From NCBI RefSeq assembly GCF_023091225.1, contig NZ_JAHWXM010000001.1:372001-436000 (forward strand): a stretch of DNA of 64,000 nt, given 5' to 3'. Below, one piece after another: positions 1-10,265 of the stretch. The DNA comes from Microbacterium galbinum (GTDB taxonomy: Bacteria; Actinomycetota; Actinomycetes; Actinomycetales; Microbacteriaceae). The notes beneath the pieces are model-generated. The model did no database searches, was not told the DNA's origin, and worked only from the letters and a program-made list of their open reading frames with translations. Numbering within the stretch: position 1 is the stretch's first letter; every line of letters begins with the position of its first letter. Position numbers and translations under genes: made by a program.

Positions 1-2616
1 GAGATCCAGTTCACGCCGGCGCGCGTCGTGATGCAGGACTTCACCGGTGTGCCCTGCATCGTCGACCTCGCCACGATGCGCGAGGCCGTCACGGCCCTGG
101 GCGGCGACGCGAACAAGATCAACCCGCTCTCGCCGGCCGAGATGGTCATCGACCACTCGGTGATCGCCGACCTGTTCGGCTCCGAGAACGCCCTCGAGCG
201 CAACGTCGAGATCGAGTACGAGCGCAACGGCGAGCGCTACCAGTTCCTCCGCTGGGGTCAGACGGCCTTCAGCGATTTCAAGGTCGTGCCGCCCGGAACG
301 GGCATCGTGCACCAGGTGAACATCGAGCACCTGGCGAAGGTCATCTACGACCGCGAGGTGGGCGGCGTGCTGCGCGCGTACCCCGACACGTGCGTCGGCA
401 CCGACTCGCACACCACGATGGTCAACGGTCTCGGCGTGCTCGGCTGGGGCGTCGGCGGTATCGAGGCCGAGGCCGCGATGCTCGGTCAGCCCGTGTCGAT
501 GCTCATCCCGCGCGTCGTCGGCTTCAAGCTCAGCGGTGAGATCCCCGCCGGCGTCACGGCGACCGACGTCGTCCTCACGATCACCGACCAGCTGCGCAAG
601 CACGGCGTCGTCGGCAAGTTCGTCGAGTTCTACGGCGAGGGAGTGGCCTCCGTGCCGCTCGCCAACCGTGCCACGATCGGCAACATGAGCCCCGAGTTCG
701 GGTCGACCGCCGCGATCTTCCCGATCGACGACGTCACGCTCGACTACCTGCGCCTCACGGGCCGCAGCGAAGAGGCCGTCGCGCTCGTCGAGGCGTACGC
801 CAAGACGCAGAAGCTGTGGCACGACCCCTCGCAGGAGCCCGTGTTCAGCGAGTACCTCGAGCTCGACCTCGCGACCGTGGTCCCGTCGATCGCCGGCCCG
901 AAGCGCCCGCAGGACCGCATCCTCCTGTCGGAGGCCAAGTCGCAGTTCGAGCAGGACATCCTCGGATACGCGACCCCGTCGACCTCCGACTCGATCGTCG
1001 ACCTCGAGTCCAAGCACTCGTTCCCGGCGTCCGACCCCGGTCAGGCCCCCGGCGACGAGGAGCCGACCACGCGTCCGGTCCACATCAACAGCGGAGCACC
1101 GGCGAACGCCTCCAAGCCGGTTCCGGTGACGACCCCCGACGGCGAGAAGTACATCCTCGACAACGGCGCCGTCACGCTCGCGGCCATCACCTCGTGCACC
1201 AACACGTCGAACCCGTCGGTCATGATCGCCGCCGGTCTCGTCGCTCGCAAGGCGCTCGAGAAGGGTCTCAAGCAGAAGCCGTGGGTCAAGACCACGCTCG
1301 GCCCCGGTTCGAAGGTCGTCACCGACTACTACGAGAAGTCCGGTCTCGACAAGGACCTCGAGGGTCTCGGCTTCTACACCGTCGGCTACGGCTGCACGAT
1401 CTGCATCGGAAACTCCGGTCCGCTGATCGAGGAGGTCTCCGAGGCCATCAACTCGCACGACCTGGCCGTCACCGCGGTGCTCTCGGGCAACCGCAACTTC
1501 GAAGGTCGCATCAGCCCCGACGTGAAGATGAACTACCTCGCGAGCCCGCCGCTCGTGATCGCCTACGCGCTGGCCGGCTCGATGCACTTCGACTTCGAGA
1601 ACGACTCCCTGGGCAAGGGCAGTGACGGCAACGACGTCTTCCTCAAGGACATCTGGCCGTCGCCCGACGAGGTGCAGGAGATCGTCGACTCGTCGATCTC
1701 GCGCGAGCAGTTCATCAAGCAGTACGCGACCGTGTTCGACGGTGACGAGCGCTGGCGCAGCCTGCCCACTCCCGAAGACGCGATCTTCCAGTGGGACGAG
1801 GACTCGACCTACGTGCGCAAGGCGCCGTACTTCGAGGGCATGACGATGGAGCTCACCCCGGTGAAGGACATCCAGGGTGCTCGTGTCATGGCGACCCTCG
1901 GCGACTCGGTCACCACCGACCACATCTCGCCCGCCGGAAACATCAAGCCGGGCACGCCGGCCGCGCAGTACCTGACCGAGCACGGCGTCGACCGCAAGGA
2001 CTTCAACTCCTTCGGCTCGCGCCGCGGAAACCACGAGGTGATGATCCGCGGTACGTTCGCGAACATCCGCCTGAAGAACCTCATGGTGTCGGCGGTCAAC
2101 GACGGTGCCGTGGTCGAGGGTGGCTTCACCCGCGACTTCACGCAGCCGGGCGGCCCGCAGTCGTACATCTACGACGCGAGCATGAACTACCAGGAGCAGG
2201 GCACCCCGCTCGTCATCTTCGGTGGCAAGGAGTACGGTTCCGGCTCGTCGCGCGACTGGGCGGCGAAGGGCACCAGCCTGCTGGGCGTCAAGGCGGTCAT
2301 CACCGAGAGCTTCGAGCGCATCCACCGCTCGAACCTGATCGGCATGGGCGTCGTCCCGCTGCAGTTCCCCGCCGGTGAGAGCTGGGAGTCGCTGGGCCTC
2401 GACGGCACCGAGATCGTCTCGATCGAGGGCCTGGAAGAGCTCAACAACGGTGTGACCCCCAAGACGGTGCGCGTCACGGCCACGCCGAGCGAGCACTCGC
2501 CCGAGGGCAAGCAGGCCGTCGAGTTCGACGCGGTCGTGCGCATCGACACCCCCGGTGAGGCGGACTACTACCGCAACGGCGGCATCCTGCAGTACGTTCT
2601 GCGTTCGCTCGTCTGA
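1..2616 (+). CDS. acnA: Aconitate hydratase, 5' truncated by the window edge
   Basis: This enzyme interconverts citrate and isocitrate in the TCA cycle, using a [4Fe-4S] cluster in the cytoplasm. The reading frame is open from base 1, and the first visible residues ([18 protein letters not shown]) belong to the conserved N-terminal part of the AcnA/IRP family, so about 65-70 residues lie outside the window. Cluster-ligand motifs are visible: [10 protein letters not shown] near codon 390 and [13 protein letters not shown] near codon 455. The C-terminal swivel domain with [10 protein letters not shown] and [12 protein letters not shown] is complete. A strong hairpin terminator follows the stop. 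The internal ATG at base 28 is not a start, because the conserved sequence continues upstream of it. Identification is very secure. Confidence 0.97.
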   Translation, partial: EIQFTPARVVMQDFTGVPCIVDLATMREAVTALGGDANKINPLSPAEMVIDHSVIADLFGSENALERNVEIEYERNGERYQFLRWGQTAFSDFKVVPPGTGIVHQVNIEHLAKVIYDREVGGVLRAYPDTCVGTDSHTTMVNGLGVLGWGVGGIEAEAAMLGQPVSMLIPRVVGFKLSGEIPAGVTATDVVLTITDQLRKHGVVGKFVEFYGEGVASVPLANRATIGNMSPEFGSTAAIFPIDDVTLDYLRLTGRSEEAVALVEAYAKTQKLWHDPSQEPVFSEYLELDLATVVPSIAGPKRPQDRILLSEAKSQFEQDILGYATPSTSDSIVDLESKHSFPASDPGQAPGDEEPTTRPVHINSGAPANASKPVPVTTPDGEKYILDNGAVTLAAITSCTNTSNPSVMIAAGLVARKALEKGLKQKPWVKTTLGPGSKVVTDYYEKSGLDKDLEGLGFYTVGYGCTICIGNSGPLIEEVSEAINSHDLAVTAVLSGNRNFEGRISPDVKMNYLASPPLVIAYALAGSMHFDFENDSLGKGSDGNDVFLKDIWPSPDEVQEIVDSSISREQFIKQYATVFDGDERWRSLPTPEDAIFQWDEDSTYVRKAPYFEGMTMELTPVKDIQGARVMATLGDSVTTDHISPAGNIKPGTPAAQYLTEHGVDRKDFNSFGSRRGNHEVMIRGTFANIRLKNLMVSAVNDGAVVEGGFTRDFTQPGGPQSYIYDASMNYQEQGTPLVIFGGKEYGSGSSRDWAAKGTSLLGVKAVITESFERIHRSNLIGMGVVPLQFPAGESWESLGLDGTEIVSIEGLEELNNGVTPKTVRVTATPSEHSPEGKQAVEFDAVVRIDTPGEADYYRNGGILQYVLRSLV

Positions 2617-2626
2617 GCACTCCGAC

Positions 2627-2658
2627 AGGGGACCCGGCGCATCGTAGCCGGGTCCCCT
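2627..2658 (+). terminator. Rho-independent-type hairpin after aconitase
   Basis: A perfect 12-bp inverted repeat (AGGGGACCCGGC pairing with its complement) encloses an 8-base loop, 11 bases past the aconitase stop. The tail is TTCGTC rather than a long T run, as is usual in high-GC actinomycetes. Confidence 0.85.
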
Positions 2659-2771
2659 TCGTCATGCCAGGGGGTGCGCCTCCCGGGGGATTCTCCGGGG
2701 TTGGCGGTACCATCGATGAGGCCCCGGATACCGAGTCCGCGACCGACGACACAGCAGGTGAGGAGGTGCCG

Positions 2772-4712
2772 ATGCCCATTCTTCCGAGCATCTCAGGACC
2801 CAGGGACCTCGACGGTCTGAGCGCCGAGCAGTTGGCCGATCTGGCGCAGGAGATCCGCGATTTCCTCGTCGAGAACGTCTCCCGCACGGGCGGGCATCTC
2901 GGTCCGAACCTCGGCGTCGTCGAGCTGACGATCGCGCTGCACCGCACGTTCTCCTCGCCGGACGATCCGTTCATCTTCGACACCGGACACCAGTCGTACG
3001 TGCACAAGCTGCTCACCGGGCGCCAGGACTTCTCGGGTCTCCGCGTGCGCGGCGGTCTCGCCGGCTATCCGCAACGCGGAGAGAGCCCGCACGACGTCGT
3101 GGAGTCCTCGCACGCGTCCAGTTCGCTGAGCTGGGCGGACGGCGTCTCCCGCGCCCTCACGGCCACCGGACGCGCCGACCGCCATGTGGTGGCGGTCGTC
3201 GGCGACGGGTCGCTCACAGGGGGCATGACCTGGGAAGCGCTCAACAACATCTCCGACGACAACGACCGCAACCTCGTGATCGTCGTCAACGACAACGGGC
3301 GCTCCTACGCCCCGACCATCGGCGGCATGTCGCGCTTCCTCAACCGCGTGCGCACCGCCGCCGCGTACAAGGACCTGCACCACAAGTCCGATCGGCTCTT
3401 CCGCGCCTTCGGTCCCGTGGGGCGCGCCGTGTTCCGCGGAGTCCGCGGCGGAACGCACGGCTTCCTCTCGCGCTTCACGAACAACGAGGCCCTGTACTCG
3501 AACCTCGACATCAAGTACCTCGGGCCCGTCGATGGGCACGATCTCCCCGCCCTCCTCGAGACTCTCGAGCTCGCGAAGTCCTACGGCGCTCCGGTGATCG
3601 TTCATGCGATCACCGAGAAGGGGCGCGGCTATCAGCCGGCGCGCGACGACGACGCCGACCAGTTCCACGCCGTCGGCAAGATCGACCCCGCGACCGGCGA
3701 GACGCTCTCGTCGGGCGGTCGCGGATGGACGGATGTCTTCTCCGATGCGCTCGTCGACATCGGCTCGCGCCGCGAAGACGTCATCGGGATCACGGCCGCG
3801 ATGCTCCGCCCCACCGGTCTGGCGCCGTTCGCCGAGCGATTCCCCGAGCGCGTGTACGACGTCGGTATCGCCGAGCAGCACGCCGTCGCGTCAGCGGCGG
3901 GTCTCGCATACGGGGGACTGCACCCCGTGGTCGCGGTGTACGCGACCTTCATGGGGCGTGCGTTCGACCAGGTGCTCATGGACGTCGCGCTGCACCGCGC
4001 AGGCGTGACGTTCGTGCTCGACCGTGCCGGGGTGACCGGTCCCGACGGACCCAGCCATCACGGCATGTGGGATCTGGCGATGCTGCAGATCGTGCCCCAC
4101 ATCCGTATCGCGGCTCCGCGCGACGGCGTCCGGCTCACGGAGGCGTTGGAAGAGGCCGTCCTGGTCGACGACGCGCCCACGGTCATCCGCTTCCCGAAGG
4201 GCGAGGTCGCCGCCGAACTGCCCGCGCTCGACCGCCTCCACGACGGCGTGGACGTGCTCGCGCGAGGCGAGAGCGAAGACGTGCTGATCGTGGCGATCGG
4301 CCCGTTCGCGGCGATGGCCATGGACGTGGCGGAGCGGTTGCGCGCCCAGGGGATCGGAGCCACGGTCATCGATCCGCGCTGGGCGATCCCGGTGCAGCCG
4401 TCGATCGTCGCCCTGGCGGCACGTCATCGTCTCGTCATCACGATGGAGGACGGCATCCGCGTCGGCGGGATCGGCACGCGCGTGCGTCAGGTGCTGCGCG
4501 AGGCAGGAATCGATACGGCGGTCGACGAGCTCGGTCTGCCCGACGAGTTCCTCGACCACGCGTCACGGGAGCAGATCCTGGCGGACGCCGGTCTCACCGC
4601 GTCGAAGATCGCGCAGGACGTCGTCGCGCAGGTGCTGGGAACACGTATCCCCGTCGCACGGAGCGCCGGGGAGACCGGCACGATCGACCTCCCGCTGCAC
4701 GAGAAGCGCTGA
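2772..4712 (+). CDS. dxs: 1-deoxy-D-xylulose-5-phosphate synthase
   Basis: It condenses pyruvate and glyceraldehyde-3-phosphate to DXP, the first step of the MEP isoprenoid pathway, and is TPP- and Mg-dependent. The 646-residue product has the family length. It carries the TPP/Mg motif GDGSLTGG...NN in the N-terminal third, a transketolase-type pyrimidine-binding domain (DVGIAEQHAVASAAG, FMGRAFDQVLMD) and the C-terminal transketolase domain. The start at 2772 is chosen because AGGAGG lies 5 bases upstream and the protein then begins MPILPSISGPRDL like other Dxs proteins. The frame stays open to an ATG at 2664, but that would overlap the terminator of the preceding gene. The gene stands alone and converges on a minus-strand gene 12 bases after its stop. 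Confidence 0.97.
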   Translation: MPILPSISGPRDLDGLSAEQLADLAQEIRDFLVENVSRTGGHLGPNLGVVELTIALHRTFSSPDDPFIFDTGHQSYVHKLLTGRQDFSGLRVRGGLAGYPQRGESPHDVVESSHASSSLSWADGVSRALTATGRADRHVVAVVGDGSLTGGMTWEALNNISDDNDRNLVIVVNDNGRSYAPTIGGMSRFLNRVRTAAAYKDLHHKSDRLFRAFGPVGRAVFRGVRGGTHGFLSRFTNNEALYSNLDIKYLGPVDGHDLPALLETLELAKSYGAPVIVHAITEKGRGYQPARDDDADQFHAVGKIDPATGETLSSGGRGWTDVFSDALVDIGSRREDVIGITAAMLRPTGLAPFAERFPERVYDVGIAEQHAVASAAGLAYGGLHPVVAVYATFMGRAFDQVLMDVALHRAGVTFVLDRAGVTGPDGPSHHGMWDLAMLQIVPHIRIAAPRDGVRLTEALEEAVLVDDAPTVIRFPKGEVAAELPALDRLHDGVDVLARGESEDVLIVAIGPFAAMAMDVAERLRAQGIGATVIDPRWAIPVQPSIVALAARHRLVITMEDGIRVGGIGTRVRQVLREAGIDTAVDELGLPDEFLDHASREQILADAGLTASKIAQDVVAQVLGTRIPVARSAGETGTIDLPLHEKR

Positions 4713-4724
4713 CACCCGCGCTGA

Positions 4725-5420
4725 TCAGTTGAGCGCGTGGAGCGCGGCGACCGCCTGCGCGTCGCGATCGGTGTCGCGGAGCGCCGTCGACAGCAGGTAG
4801 CCGTCGGTGAGCGCATCGCCGGTGACCATGACGCGCACGAGCTCGACGCCGCAGGCTCGCCGTACCTCGTCAGCACTCGCGGCGATGACTCGGGTGTTGA
4901 TCTCGTCGTTGTGCGGGAGCTCCGCACCGTCGAAGCCGCGGATCACGTCACGCAAGGCTGCGCCGACGATGTTCGACGCGCGCTCCTTCACGTTCACGAC
5001 GTCGAGCTCGAACACCCGGAGATCGCGGCCGGTGGGGATCGGTCTCCACTCGAACGACGCGTGGACGCGATGTTGGTGCCCCTTCGCTCCCGTCATCTCG
5101 CGGGCGGGCAGGTCGGTCGCGCGGCAACGCACGTCGACGAGCCTGTACCAGTAGAACAGCGGGAACGCGCCGTGCGACCCGGGATGGAGCACGACCACTT
5201 CGCCGACAGCACCGCCGCGACTGCTCGGACGCCGCTGCGGGCGGTTCCGGATGATCGGCTTGCCGTTGCGGGTGCGGATCGCTGCCCAGCCCTCGTCCAC
5301 CGTCACGATGAAGATCTTCAGGAGCGCCGGAACGACCAGCAGGATCGTGAGGATCGCGGTCCCGGTCTTGAGCAGACCCGAGAGTCCCTTGCCACCCAGC
5401 ATCGAGAGGAGCATGTCCAT
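4725..5420 (-). CDS. SPFH/band-7 domain membrane protein
   Basis: The protein is about 231 residues. A short N-terminal segment is followed by one hydrophobic membrane helix (TAILTILLVVPALLKIFIV), and then by a sequence resembling the SPFH (stomatin/prohibitin) fold, with VDEGWAAIRTRNGKPI and an ERASNIVGAALRDVIRGF segment. Such proteins usually sit in the membrane and scaffold microdomains or proteases; the specific role here is unknown. Start candidates are GTG 5429, ATG 5420 and ATG 5414. I prefer 5420 because a CACAGT hexamer lies 7 bases upstream, as expected for a leaderless transcript. The gene is monocistronic and converges with dxs. The family assignment is moderate; the membrane anchor is clear. 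Confidence 0.7.
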   Translation of the reverse strand: MDMLLSMLGGKGLSGLLKTGTAILTILLVVPALLKIFIVTVDEGWAAIRTRNGKPIIRNRPQRRPSSRGGAVGEVVVLHPGSHGAFPLFYWYRLVDVRCRATDLPAREMTGAKGHQHRVHASFEWRPIPTGRDLRVFELDVVNVKERASNIVGAALRDVIRGFDGAELPHNDEINTRVIAASADEVRRACGVELVRVMVTGDALTDGYLLSTALRDTDRDAQAVAALHALN

Positions 5421-5578
5421 GCACACCACTGTGCCCCCTCGTCCGCGATCGGAGTGCCGTGAACGGGCGTGAGGGCGCGCTGTTCATGCGTTGTTCGGTG
5501 CGTGTTCGCCCGACCGCCGCCGGACGGATACGGGACGGGGTCGGAACGACCGACCGTCAGCCGAGCGCGTGGAGAACG

Positions 5579-5615
5579 ACGGAGGGGGCCGTGCGCGCTG
5601 CACGACCCCCTCCGC
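5579..5615 (-). terminator. Terminator of the beta-oxidation operon
   Basis: GGAGGGGG (5581-5588) pairs with CCCCCTCC (5606-5613), and an inner CGTGC/GCACG stem extends the hairpin. It lies about 10 bases beyond the stop codon of the trifunctional enzyme on the minus strand. The remaining sequence up to the SPFH gene (5430-5580) shows nothing else I can identify. Confidence 0.75.
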
Positions 5616-5624
5616 TGCGCGTGA

Positions 5625-7793
5625 TCAGCGGTTCTCGACGCCCCGGATCTGCGGGGTGTGGAACGATCCTCCGAAGGCACGATCCGACGCGCCCTCCCGG
5701 TCGAGGTACGGCGAGGCGCCGCCGTCGATGAACGGCCAGCCCGCGCCGAGGATCAGGCAGAGATCGATGTCCTCCACCTCCGGGACGACGCCCTCGTCGA
5801 GCATCCGCTTGATCTCGTCGGCCAGGCCGTCCTGCACGCGCTGCAGGATCGTCGCGGCCGATGCCGGCGTGGAACCCACGGCGGGCTTCAGCAGTTTCTC
5901 GGCCTGCTTCGTCCACCCGGTGACCCGGCCGCCCTTGTCCTTCTCGACGATCGCGTCCAGTTCTGCGAGGGCGTGGAAGTTCTCGTTCGCGTAGAAACGC
6001 TCGGGGAACGCCGTCGCCATCGTGTCCTGGACGTGCGCGGCGACCTTCCAGCCGACGAGGTCGATCAACTGGAACGGACCCATCGGCAGGCCGAGCGGAC
6101 CGAACGCCTTCTCGACGTCGACGATCGGGGTGCCCTCGTACACGGCGCGGGCCGCTTCCCCCATGACCTTCGCCAGCAGGCGGTTCACGACGAATCCGGG
6201 AGCGTCGGCGGTGAGCACCGCGTTCTTGCCGAGATTGCGAGCGACGACGAAGGCCGTCGACAGCGCGGCATCCGACGTGCTCGGCGTCTTCACGATCTCG
6301 ATCAGCGGCATGACCGCGACCGGGTTGAAGAAGTGGAAGCCGACGAGACGCTCCGGGTGCTCCAGCTTCGCGCCGATCTCCGCGACCGACAGCGACGAGG
6401 TGTTCGTCGCCAGGATCGCGTCCTCGGCGATGATCTTCTCGATCTCGCCGAACACCTGCTGCTTGACGCCGACCTCTTCGAACACGGCCTCGATCACGAA
6501 ATCGCAGTCCGCGTAGAGGCTCTTGTCGGTGGTGCCGGTGACCAGCGCGCGCAGCTTGTTCGCGGAGTCCGCGTCGAGGCGGCCCTTGGCCTCGAGCTTG
6601 CCGATCTCCTCGTGGATGTACGCCACGCCCTTGTCGACGCGCGCCTGGTCCAGGTCGGTGATGAGCACCGGCACCTGAAGTTTGCGCACGAACAGCAGGG
6701 CGAACTGGCTGGCCATGAGGCCGGCCCCGATGATGCCGACCTTGGTGACCTTCTTGGCGAGGGCCTTGTCCGGCGCGCCGACGGGGCGCTTCGCACGCTT
6801 CTGAACGAGGTCGAACGCGTACATGGATGCCGCGAACTGGTCACCCGTGACGAGATCGGCGAGGGCCTCGTCCTCACGGGCGAACCCCTCGGCCTTGGTG
6901 CCGCTCTTGGCCTTGTCGAGCAGGTCGAGCGCCGCATAGGGCGACCTCGGCACGGTGCCGATCTTGGACTCGAGCATGCCGCGCGCCATCTTGATCGCGA
7001 TCGGCCACTTGGTGAGCCGCTCGAGCTTGCCGGGCTCGTTCTTCCGCTCGACCTTCTTGCCGCCGAGGACCGCATCGGCCCAGGCCAGTGAATTCTCGAG
7101 GTAGTTCGCCGCGGGGAAGATCGCGTCGAAGATGCCGAGATCGAACGCCTGCTGCGGCTTGAGCATCCGATTCTGCTTGAGCGGGTTCGAGATGACGACC
7201 TCGAGCGCGTTCTCGATGCCGATCAGGTTCGGCAGCAGGTAGGCGCCACCCCAGCCGGGGATGATGCCGAGGAAGACCTCGGGCAGCGCGACCGCCGCGG
7301 CAGAGGAGTCGACCGTGCGGTAGGTCGAGTTCAACGCGATCTCGAGTCCGCCTCCCAGCGCGAGACCGTTCACGAAGGCGAACGAGGGCACGCCGAGCTC
7401 GCCGAACTTGCCCAGCACCTTGTGGCCGAGCTGCGCGATGAGGCGGGCGTTGTCGCGCGATCCGACCTTGCCGATGTCGGAGAGATCCGCGCCCGCGGCG
7501 AGGATGTACTGCTTGCCCGTGATACCGACCGCCTGGATCTCTCCGGCAGCCGCTCGCGCGGTGAGAGCGTCGAGCGTCTCGCCGAGCTGCGTGAGCGTCG
7601 CGGGCCCGAGGGTGTTCGGGCGGGTGTGGTCGCGACCGTTGTCGAGCGTGATGAGCGCGAGCACCTTTCCCGACGCCAGGCGGATGTCGCGGACGGGCGA
7701 CTGCGTGATCACCTCGCCGTCGGTGAGCGCCCGGATCGGTGCGAAGTCGACGTTCGCGTACTGTTCGGAGATCGTGTTCGCCATGCCTGCCAT
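5625..7793 (-). CDS. fadB: Trifunctional fatty acid oxidation protein: enoyl-CoA hydratase / 3-hydroxyacyl-CoA dehydrogenase
   Basis: The 722-residue protein fuses an N-terminal crotonase domain with a C-terminal L-3-hydroxyacyl-CoA dehydrogenase. It hydrates enoyl-CoA and oxidises 3-hydroxyacyl-CoA in beta-oxidation. The crotonase acid residues sit in NGLALGGGLEIAL (about 142-154) and LPEVFLGIIPGWGG (about 170-183). The NAD-binding motif GIIGAGLM starts near residue 353, and the catalytic-His motif FHFFNPVAVMP follows. The start ATG (7793) overlaps the thiolase stop by one base (TGATG), so the two genes are translationally coupled, thiolase first. A second in-frame ATG at 7784 is possible. 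A terminator follows. The symbol is by function; Mycobacterium orthologues are called fadB. Confidence 0.93.
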   Translation of the reverse strand: MAGMANTISEQYANVDFAPIRALTDGEVITQSPVRDIRLASGKVLALITLDNGRDHTRPNTLGPATLTQLGETLDALTARAAAGEIQAVGITGKQYILAAGADLSDIGKVGSRDNARLIAQLGHKVLGKFGELGVPSFAFVNGLALGGGLEIALNSTYRTVDSSAAAVALPEVFLGIIPGWGGAYLLPNLIGIENALEVVISNPLKQNRMLKPQQAFDLGIFDAIFPAANYLENSLAWADAVLGGKKVERKNEPGKLERLTKWPIAIKMARGMLESKIGTVPRSPYAALDLLDKAKSGTKAEGFAREDEALADLVTGDQFAASMYAFDLVQKRAKRPVGAPDKALAKKVTKVGIIGAGLMASQFALLFVRKLQVPVLITDLDQARVDKGVAYIHEEIGKLEAKGRLDADSANKLRALVTGTTDKSLYADCDFVIEAVFEEVGVKQQVFGEIEKIIAEDAILATNTSSLSVAEIGAKLEHPERLVGFHFFNPVAVMPLIEIVKTPSTSDAALSTAFVVARNLGKNAVLTADAPGFVVNRLLAKVMGEAARAVYEGTPIVDVEKAFGPLGLPMGPFQLIDLVGWKVAAHVQDTMATAFPERFYANENFHALAELDAIVEKDKGGRVTGWTKQAEKLLKPAVGSTPASAATILQRVQDGLADEIKRMLDEGVVPEVEDIDLCLILGAGWPFIDGGASPYLDREGASDRAFGGSFHTPQIRGVENR

Positions 7794-8998
7794 CACTTCC
7801 GCTTCTTGCCGTCGTAGTGCGGGTTCTCCCAGATGACCGAACCGCCCTGTCCGAGGCCGACGCACATCGCGGTCAGGCCGTAGCGGACGTCGGGGCGCTC
7901 GGCGAACTGGGCCGCGAGCTGGATCATCAGGCGCACACCGGAGGCTGCGAGCGGGTGGCCGAGCGCGATGGCCCCGCCCCACTGGTTGACGCGGGGGTCG
8001 TCGTCCGCGATGCCGAAGTGATCGAGCAACGAGATGACCTGGATGGCGAACGCCTCGTTGAGCTCGAAGAGCCCGATGTCGGAGATCGACAGGCCGGCCT
8101 TCTTCAGCGCCTTCTCGGTCGACGGGATCGGACCGATACCCATGATCTCGGGCTGGACGCCCGCGAACGCGAACGAGACCATGCGCATCTTCGGGGCGAG
8201 ACCCAGTTCCTTGACCGCGCCGCCACCGGCGAGCAGCGACATCGTCGCGCCGTCGGTGAGGGGCGAGGAGGTGCCGGCGGTGACGCGACCGTGCGGGCGG
8301 AACGGCGTCTTCAGAGCGGCCAGATCCTCCATCGTGGTCTGGGGGCGGCGCCCCTCGTCCTCGGTCGCGAGTCCCCAGGCGCCCTCGGCATCCTTGATCG
8401 CCACCGAGACGAGGTCGGGCTGGATCTTGCCCGCGTCGTAGGCGGCCTGCACCTTGTGCTGGCTGAGCATGCCGAACCGGTCGGAGCGCTCCTTGGTGAG
8501 GTGCGGGAAGCGATCGAAGATGCGCTCGGCGGTGACGCCCATGTTGAGCGCTCCGGGGTCGACCATCTTCTCGGCGACGAATCGCGGGTTCGGGTCGGCG
8601 TTGCCGCCGATCGGGTGATGACCCATGTGCTCCACGCCACCGGCGAGGGCCAGGTCGTACATGCCCACCCCGATCGAGGCGCCCATGGTCGTCACGCTCG
8701 TCATCGCTCCCGCGCACATCCGCTCGACCGCGAGGCCGGGAACGGTCTGGGGGAGTCCGGCGAGGATCGCCACGGATCGACCGAGCGTGAGTCCCTGATC
8801 CCCGGTCTGCGAGGTCGCGGCGATCGCGACGTCGTCGATGCGGTCGGCCGGGACGGCCTGATTCCGCTCCATGAGACCGATGGTCGCCTTCACGGCGAGG
8901 TCGTCTGCGCGGGTGTTCCAGTACATGCCCTTTTCGCCGGCGCGCCCGAAGGGGGTGCGCACTCCATCGACGAAGAAGACGTCCGAGATCTCGGCCAC
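7793..8998 (-). CDS. fadA: Acetyl-CoA C-acyltransferase (3-ketoacyl-CoA thiolase)
   Basis: It cleaves 3-ketoacyl-CoA with CoA to release acetyl-CoA, the last step of beta-oxidation, and partners the downstream trifunctional enzyme. The 401-residue length matches thiolases. The nucleophilic cysteine is C95 in VERMCAGAMTS. The C-terminal catalytic motifs GGAIALGHPLAASG (His) and TAMCVGLGQGGS (Cys) are both present. The start is GTG at 8998 with GGAGG about 6 bases upstream, and a TAGACT -10-like hexamer lies some 30 bases further up. It is the first gene of a two-gene minus-strand operon. Confidence in family is high; chain-length preference cannot be read from sequence. Confidence 0.95.
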   Translation of the reverse strand: MAEISDVFFVDGVRTPFGRAGEKGMYWNTRADDLAVKATIGLMERNQAVPADRIDDVAIAATSQTGDQGLTLGRSVAILAGLPQTVPGLAVERMCAGAMTSVTTMGASIGVGMYDLALAGGVEHMGHHPIGGNADPNPRFVAEKMVDPGALNMGVTAERIFDRFPHLTKERSDRFGMLSQHKVQAAYDAGKIQPDLVSVAIKDAEGAWGLATEDEGRRPQTTMEDLAALKTPFRPHGRVTAGTSSPLTDGATMSLLAGGGAVKELGLAPKMRMVSFAFAGVQPEIMGIGPIPSTEKALKKAGLSISDIGLFELNEAFAIQVISLLDHFGIADDDPRVNQWGGAIALGHPLAASGVRLMIQLAAQFAERPDVRYGLTAMCVGLGQGGSVIWENPHYDGKKRK

Positions 8999-9071
8999 TC
9001 TGCCTCCAAGTTTGTGCGGTGGCCTCAGTCTAGGGAGGCCCCGAAACGGGGAGGAATCGGTTGGATCGAAC

Positions 9072-10265
9072 CTACGAAGCCGTGGCGGGAGCCTCGTCGG
9101 GCTGTTGCGCTGCTTCTACAAAAGCGGCGGCGATCTTCTGTGCGGTTTGTTCAACCTGCCAGGTGCGCGCGCCCAGCGCCGTCAGTGCGCCGCCGATGGC
9201 TTCCGGGGTGTCTCCCGCGGGCGCCCACGCGACGCGTCGGAGGTACTCGGGCGTCAACAGGTTCTCCGTCGGCATGTGCAGTTCCTCGGCGATCGCCTCG
9301 ACCACGGGGCGCGCGGCTTTCAGGCGTGCATCGGCCTCGGGGTTGCGATCCGCCCAGGCGCGCGGGGGCGGCAAAGCGTCGCTCGGAACCCGTTCGCGCG
9401 GCAGCTCCTCGGTCGCCCGTCCGTCGACGATGGCCTGCCACCAGCGGTCGAGCTGCGTGCGGCTCGCGCGCCCCTGGAACTCCTTGATACCGGCGAGCGC
9501 CTGCTTGCTCTGCGGATTCGCCATGACCGCCGCCACCAGCGAACGGTCGGGGATGAGGCGTCCGGGGGAGACGTCCTGGGCCTGCGCATATGCTTCGCGT
9601 GCCTGCCAGAGGGAGCGCGCCACGGCGAGATTGCGGGCACCGCGCACCTGGTGCAGTCCGCTCAGACGGCGCCAGGGGTCTTCGCGGGGCGGCTTGGGTG
9701 CGCGACTCAGGGTCGCCGCGAACTCCTCGGCGGCGAATGCAGTCTTCTCCTGCTCCTCGAGTTCGAGGGCGAGCGCATCGCGCACGTCGATCAGGTGCAG
9801 CACGTCGAGGGCCGCGTACTCGAGCCAGGAATCCGGCAGGGGGCGCGTCGACCAGTCCGCGGCCGAGTGCTCCTTCTTCAGCGTGATGCCGAGCGTGTGC
9901 TCGACGACGGCGGCGAGACCCACGCGCTCGTGCCCGAGCAGGCGCGAGGCGAGCTCGGTGTCGAAGATCGTGTGCGGGTCGAGGTCGAGCTCGCGCAGCG
10001 AGGGGAGATCCTGACTCGCGGCGTGGAAGACCCATTCGACGTCGCCGATCGCCGCGTTCAGCGGCGTGAGGTCGCCGATGGCGGGCGGGTCGAAAAGGAA
10101 CACGCCGGCGTCGCGGCGGAAGACCTGTACGAGGTAGGCGCGCTGGGAGTAACGGAAGCCGGAGGCGCGCTCGACATCGACGGCGACCGGTCCGGTGCCG
10201 TTCGCGAGCACGGCGCAGGCGGCGCGGAACTCCTCGGCATCCGAGATCACGGAGTATTCAGTCAC
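9072..10265 (-). CDS. rnd: Ribonuclease D, 3'-5' exonuclease with HRDC domain
   Basis: It trims the 3' ends of tRNA precursors and other stable RNAs. The 397-residue protein opens with a DEDDy exonuclease domain. Acidic residues are D30 and E32 in VAVDVERASGF, D86 in HAASQDLPSL, and Y150 and D154 in EYAALDV. An HRDC-like helical domain follows (about 205-290), and then an actinobacterial C-terminal extension. The start is GTG at 10265, and its first 8 bases overlap the end of the upstream DUF3000 gene, so the two are probably co-translated. The DUF3000-rnd pairing is a conserved actinobacterial arrangement. Confidence 0.92.
   Translation of the reverse strand: MTEYSVISDAEEFRAACAVLANGTGPVAVDVERASGFRYSQRAYLVQVFRRDAGVFLFDPPAIGDLTPLNAAIGDVEWVFHAASQDLPSLRELDLDPHTIFDTELASRLLGHERVGLAAVVEHTLGITLKKEHSAADWSTRPLPDSWLEYAALDVLHLIDVRDALALELEEQEKTAFAAEEFAATLSRAPKPPREDPWRRLSGLHQVRGARNLAVARSLWQAREAYAQAQDVSPGRLIPDRSLVAAVMANPQSKQALAGIKEFQGRASRTQLDRWWQAIVDGRATEELPRERVPSDALPPPRAWADRNPEADARLKAARPVVEAIAEELHMPTENLLTPEYLRRVAWAPAGDTPEAIGGALTALGARTWQVEQTAQKIAAAFVEAAQQPDEAPATAS

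Noticed and set aside
2664..2771. Upstream extension of dxs to an ATG at 2664
   Set aside because: It would begin just after the aconitase terminator, adds non-conserved residues, and the AGGAGG before 2772 marks the true start.
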